Below, piece by piece: positions 6,314-7,817 of a stretch of 7,817 nucleotides of DNA. The position numbers and the translations under genes are program-made. Each line of letters begins with the position of its first letter. Positions within the stretch are counted from its first letter, which is position 1. Below the pieces are notes generated by a model. It was not told where the DNA came from and searched no databases. It saw only the letters and a list, made by a program, of their open reading frames with translations. Source of the DNA: CAYHGV01 sp964356135 (lineage in GTDB: Bacteria; Hydrothermota; Tepidihabitantia; CAYHGV01); the NCBI GenBank assembly GCA_964356135.1, contig CAYHGV010000115.1, forward strand, positions 1 to 7,817. Direction: 5' to 3'.

Positions 6314-6648
6314 ACGAACGCTATTATACTATTACCGATGTCGCAAAGCAGACCGAGCTTAAACCCTATACCCTGCGCTACTGGGAGAAAGAGTTCAAGT
6401 TCTTACGGCCAAAAAAGAACACGGCTGGACGGCGTATCTATAACCGGCAAGATATTGACACGATTCTCGTGATTAAAAAACTGCTCTACGAAGAAGGACA
6501 TACCATCGAAGGGGCCAGAAAAAAACTCGAACTGCAGCGCAAGCCCTCCGACCATCAACTCACCCTTCCTTTGGAGGGAACAAAGGAAGGATTCGTTCTC
6601 TGGCTCAATAACGAGCTCCAAGAATTAAAAAAAGCCCTGGAGGGTTAA
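6304..6648 (+). CDS. Small MerR-family transcriptional regulator
   Basis: DNA-binding protein of 114 residues. The N-terminal winged helix-turn-helix of MerR type runs from about 7 to 72: YYTITDVAKQTELKPYTLRYWE (7-28), with the LRYWE signature, then GRRIYNRQDIDTI (42-54) for the wing and the helix KKLLYEEGHTIEGARKKL (58-75). After a linker containing TLPLEG, the last 20 or so residues (LWLNNELQELKKAL) look like a short amphipathic helix for dimerisation. It has no cysteine and no ligand-binding domain, so metal, thiol or drug sensing of the classical MerR kind is unlikely. It overlaps the end of gpsA by 10 bases and lacks a clear ribosome site, so it is translated as part of the der-plsY-gpsA operon. 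Its target is unknown; autoregulation of the lipid operon is plausible but inferred. Confidence 0.9.
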   Translation: MAVNERYYTITDVAKQTELKPYTLRYWEKEFKFLRPKKNTAGRRIYNRQDIDTILVIKKLLYEEGHTIEGARKKLELQRKPSDHQLTLPLEGTKEGFVLWLNNELQELKKALEG

Positions 6649-6783
6649 GATCATTATCTATTTGTATAACCAGAACTATCAGTATCGAACTATCAATCCT
6701 GCTAAATCGTTTGTTACCAATGCATTAATAAACATCAAAACCTGGCATAAGATGTGCTTAAAAAACAACCATAAGGAGGGGGT
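6649..6783 (+). promoter_or_regulatory. Intergenic region before the propeller lipoprotein gene, with weak promoter candidate and strong ribosome site
   Basis: This AT-rich 135-bp gap holds a strong ribosome site, AAGGAGG (6773-6779), just ahead of the ATG at 6784. A weak promoter candidate is TTAATA (6725-6730), 17 bp, TAAGAT (6748-6753), each matching 4 of 6 consensus bases. A 9-bp direct repeat GAACTATCA occurs at 6673-6681 and 6687-6695. I see no clear terminator after the MerR gene, so read-through from the upstream operon is possible. Confidence 0.4.
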
Positions 6784-7809
6784 ATGAAACCAATAAAGAT
6801 GGTCATGGTGTTAGGACTTATTGCCCTGATTGCAGGCTGTGCGAAAAAACCGCAAGTGCTCGTCTTTGTCTCGGACCGGGACGGCAATCAGGAAATCTAT
6901 AAAATTAAAGGTGATGGCACGGGGCTTGTTCGACTGACCGATAATCCGGCAGCCGACCGCTCACCCCGTTTCTCCGGCGGCGGTAAGTGGATTACCTTCG
7001 TCTCCAATCGGGACCGCGATGATGAGATTTTTATAATGAATGCCGATGGTTCGTCCCAGCAGCAGCTGACGATGAACGGATTTCCGGATGTCAGTCCATC
7101 ATTTGCACCGGGCGAGGCTCAGGACCGGGTTATTTTCCTTTCCAATCGGGACAGCACCTGGCAGATCTATTCGGTCTTCGTTCAGGGTGCCTATGAACGG
7201 CAGTTGACCAAGGGAAAATCCAATAACAGTCACTTCAGCATAACCCCGGATGGCCAAACGATTGTATTTGTCACGGACCGCGATGGCAATCCTGAAATCT
7301 ATAAGATGGACTCCTATTCGGGTGAACATCTGGTCAGGCTGACCAATAATCCGGCAGTTGACGGTATGCCCGCCATCCCGGTTGATGCTCAAAATATTAT
7401 ATTTGTATCGACCCGCGACGACAATGAGGAGATCTACACGATGAATATGACAGGCGGCGAAGTAAAACGCCTGACCAATAACAATGCCCGCGATTACTCT
7501 CCCCGCTGCTCGCCGGATGGAAAACTCATAGCCTTTGTTTCGGAACGGGATGGCAATCCGGAAATCTATACCATGAACCGGGACGGTTCCAACCAGACTC
7601 GCCTGACCAATAATAACGCCCCGGATTTAAACCCGGTTTTCTCACCGGATACAAAATCAGTCACCTACCAATCCCAGGAAGATGGCAATTGGGAGATTTA
7701 TCTTATGGACCTGGCAACAAAGGTTGCCAAAAATCTAACCAAAAGTCCGGGCGCAGATACCCATCCGTTCTGGGCATCGGTCTGGGGTCGATTTTCCGGA
7801 GGCGAATAA
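6784..7809 (+). CDS. TolB-like / PD40 beta-propeller lipoprotein with seven repeats
   Basis: The 341-residue protein starts with a lipoprotein signal: basic start (MKPIKM), hydrophobic core, and lipobox LIAGC with lipidated Cys19. It should therefore be exported and anchored to a membrane, facing the periplasm if the cell is diderm. The rest is seven repeats of about 43 residues, beginning near 25, 69, 116, 159, 204, 248 and 292. Each follows the TolB/PD40 pattern FVSxRDGNxEIYxM, then DG, then RLTNNxAxDxxPxFSPDGK. Repeats 1, 4, 5 and 6 are closest to consensus; 3 and 7 are most diverged. TolB itself has an extra N-terminal domain and a six-bladed propeller, and no Tol-Pal genes lie nearby, so I do not call it tolB. 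It is probably a surface or periplasmic binding protein with unknown partner. The start is fixed by the strong AAGGAGG. Confidence 0.88.
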   Translation: MKPIKMVMVLGLIALIAGCAKKPQVLVFVSDRDGNQEIYKIKGDGTGLVRLTDNPAADRSPRFSGGGKWITFVSNRDRDDEIFIMNADGSSQQQLTMNGFPDVSPSFAPGEAQDRVIFLSNRDSTWQIYSVFVQGAYERQLTKGKSNNSHFSITPDGQTIVFVTDRDGNPEIYKMDSYSGEHLVRLTNNPAVDGMPAIPVDAQNIIFVSTRDDNEEIYTMNMTGGEVKRLTNNNARDYSPRCSPDGKLIAFVSERDGNPEIYTMNRDGSNQTRLTNNNAPDLNPVFSPDTKSVTYQSQEDGNWEIYLMDLATKVAKNLTKSPGADTHPFWASVWGRFSGGE

Positions 7810-7817
7810 TAGATTAA

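Noticed and set aside
6643..6671. GGTTA and TAACC inverted pair around the MerR stop as a terminator
   Set aside because: The stem is only 5 bp with a 19-base loop and no following T-run.
6784..7809. Calling the propeller lipoprotein tolB
   Set aside because: It lacks the TolB N-terminal domain, has a lipobox, shows seven repeats and has no Tol-Pal neighbours.

Overview
The window looks like ordinary chromosomal DNA from an uncultivated, probably Gram-negative-type (diderm) bacterium. The gene mix suggests a candidate phylum such as WOR-3/Stahlbacteria or a relative: a short ACT-less SerA, a COG0075-type aminotransferase in place of SerC, a DUF1015 protein, a Der-PlsY-GpsA-MerR block and a TolB-like propeller lipoprotein. 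This placement rests on remembered gene neighbourhoods, not on a search, and is tentative. No phage, transposase, CRISPR, rRNA or tRNA gene is visible.

Minus strand, 1-3123: a serine-biosynthesis operon read leftwards. It starts at a consensus promoter (3147-3174). A class V aminotransferase (2053-3123) is followed, after a 153-bp gap, by D-3-phosphoglycerate dehydrogenase serA (997-1899). A DUF1015 protein follows 6 bp later (990 down to position 1, cut by the window edge). SerA would oxidise 3-phosphoglycerate and the aminotransferase would make phosphoserine or a related amino acid. No phosphoserine phosphatase is seen. The 153-bp gap holds a striking 29-bp-arm imperfect inverted repeat whose arms consist of motifs repeated every 10 bp.

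Divergent spacer, 3124-3441: besides the two outward-facing promoters it contains a roughly 100-bp palindromic, MITE- or REP-like element (3202-3304) and a small perfect hairpin (3342-3358).

Plus strand, 3442-6648: a tightly overlapping operon, der, plsY, gpsA and a small MerR-type regulator. Stop and start codons overlap by 4, 4 and 10 bases. GpsA makes sn-glycerol-3-phosphate and PlsY acylates it to lysophosphatidic acid, so the operon joins the entry to phospholipid synthesis to a ribosome-assembly GTPase. The first gene, der, has no Shine-Dalgarno sequence. Its candidate promoter puts the transcription start on or next to the ATG, so it may be translated from a leaderless mRNA.

Plus strand, 6784-7809: a stand-alone lipoprotein with seven TolB/PD40-type beta-propeller repeats and a strong ribosome binding site. 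The last 8 bases after its stop hold nothing recognisable.
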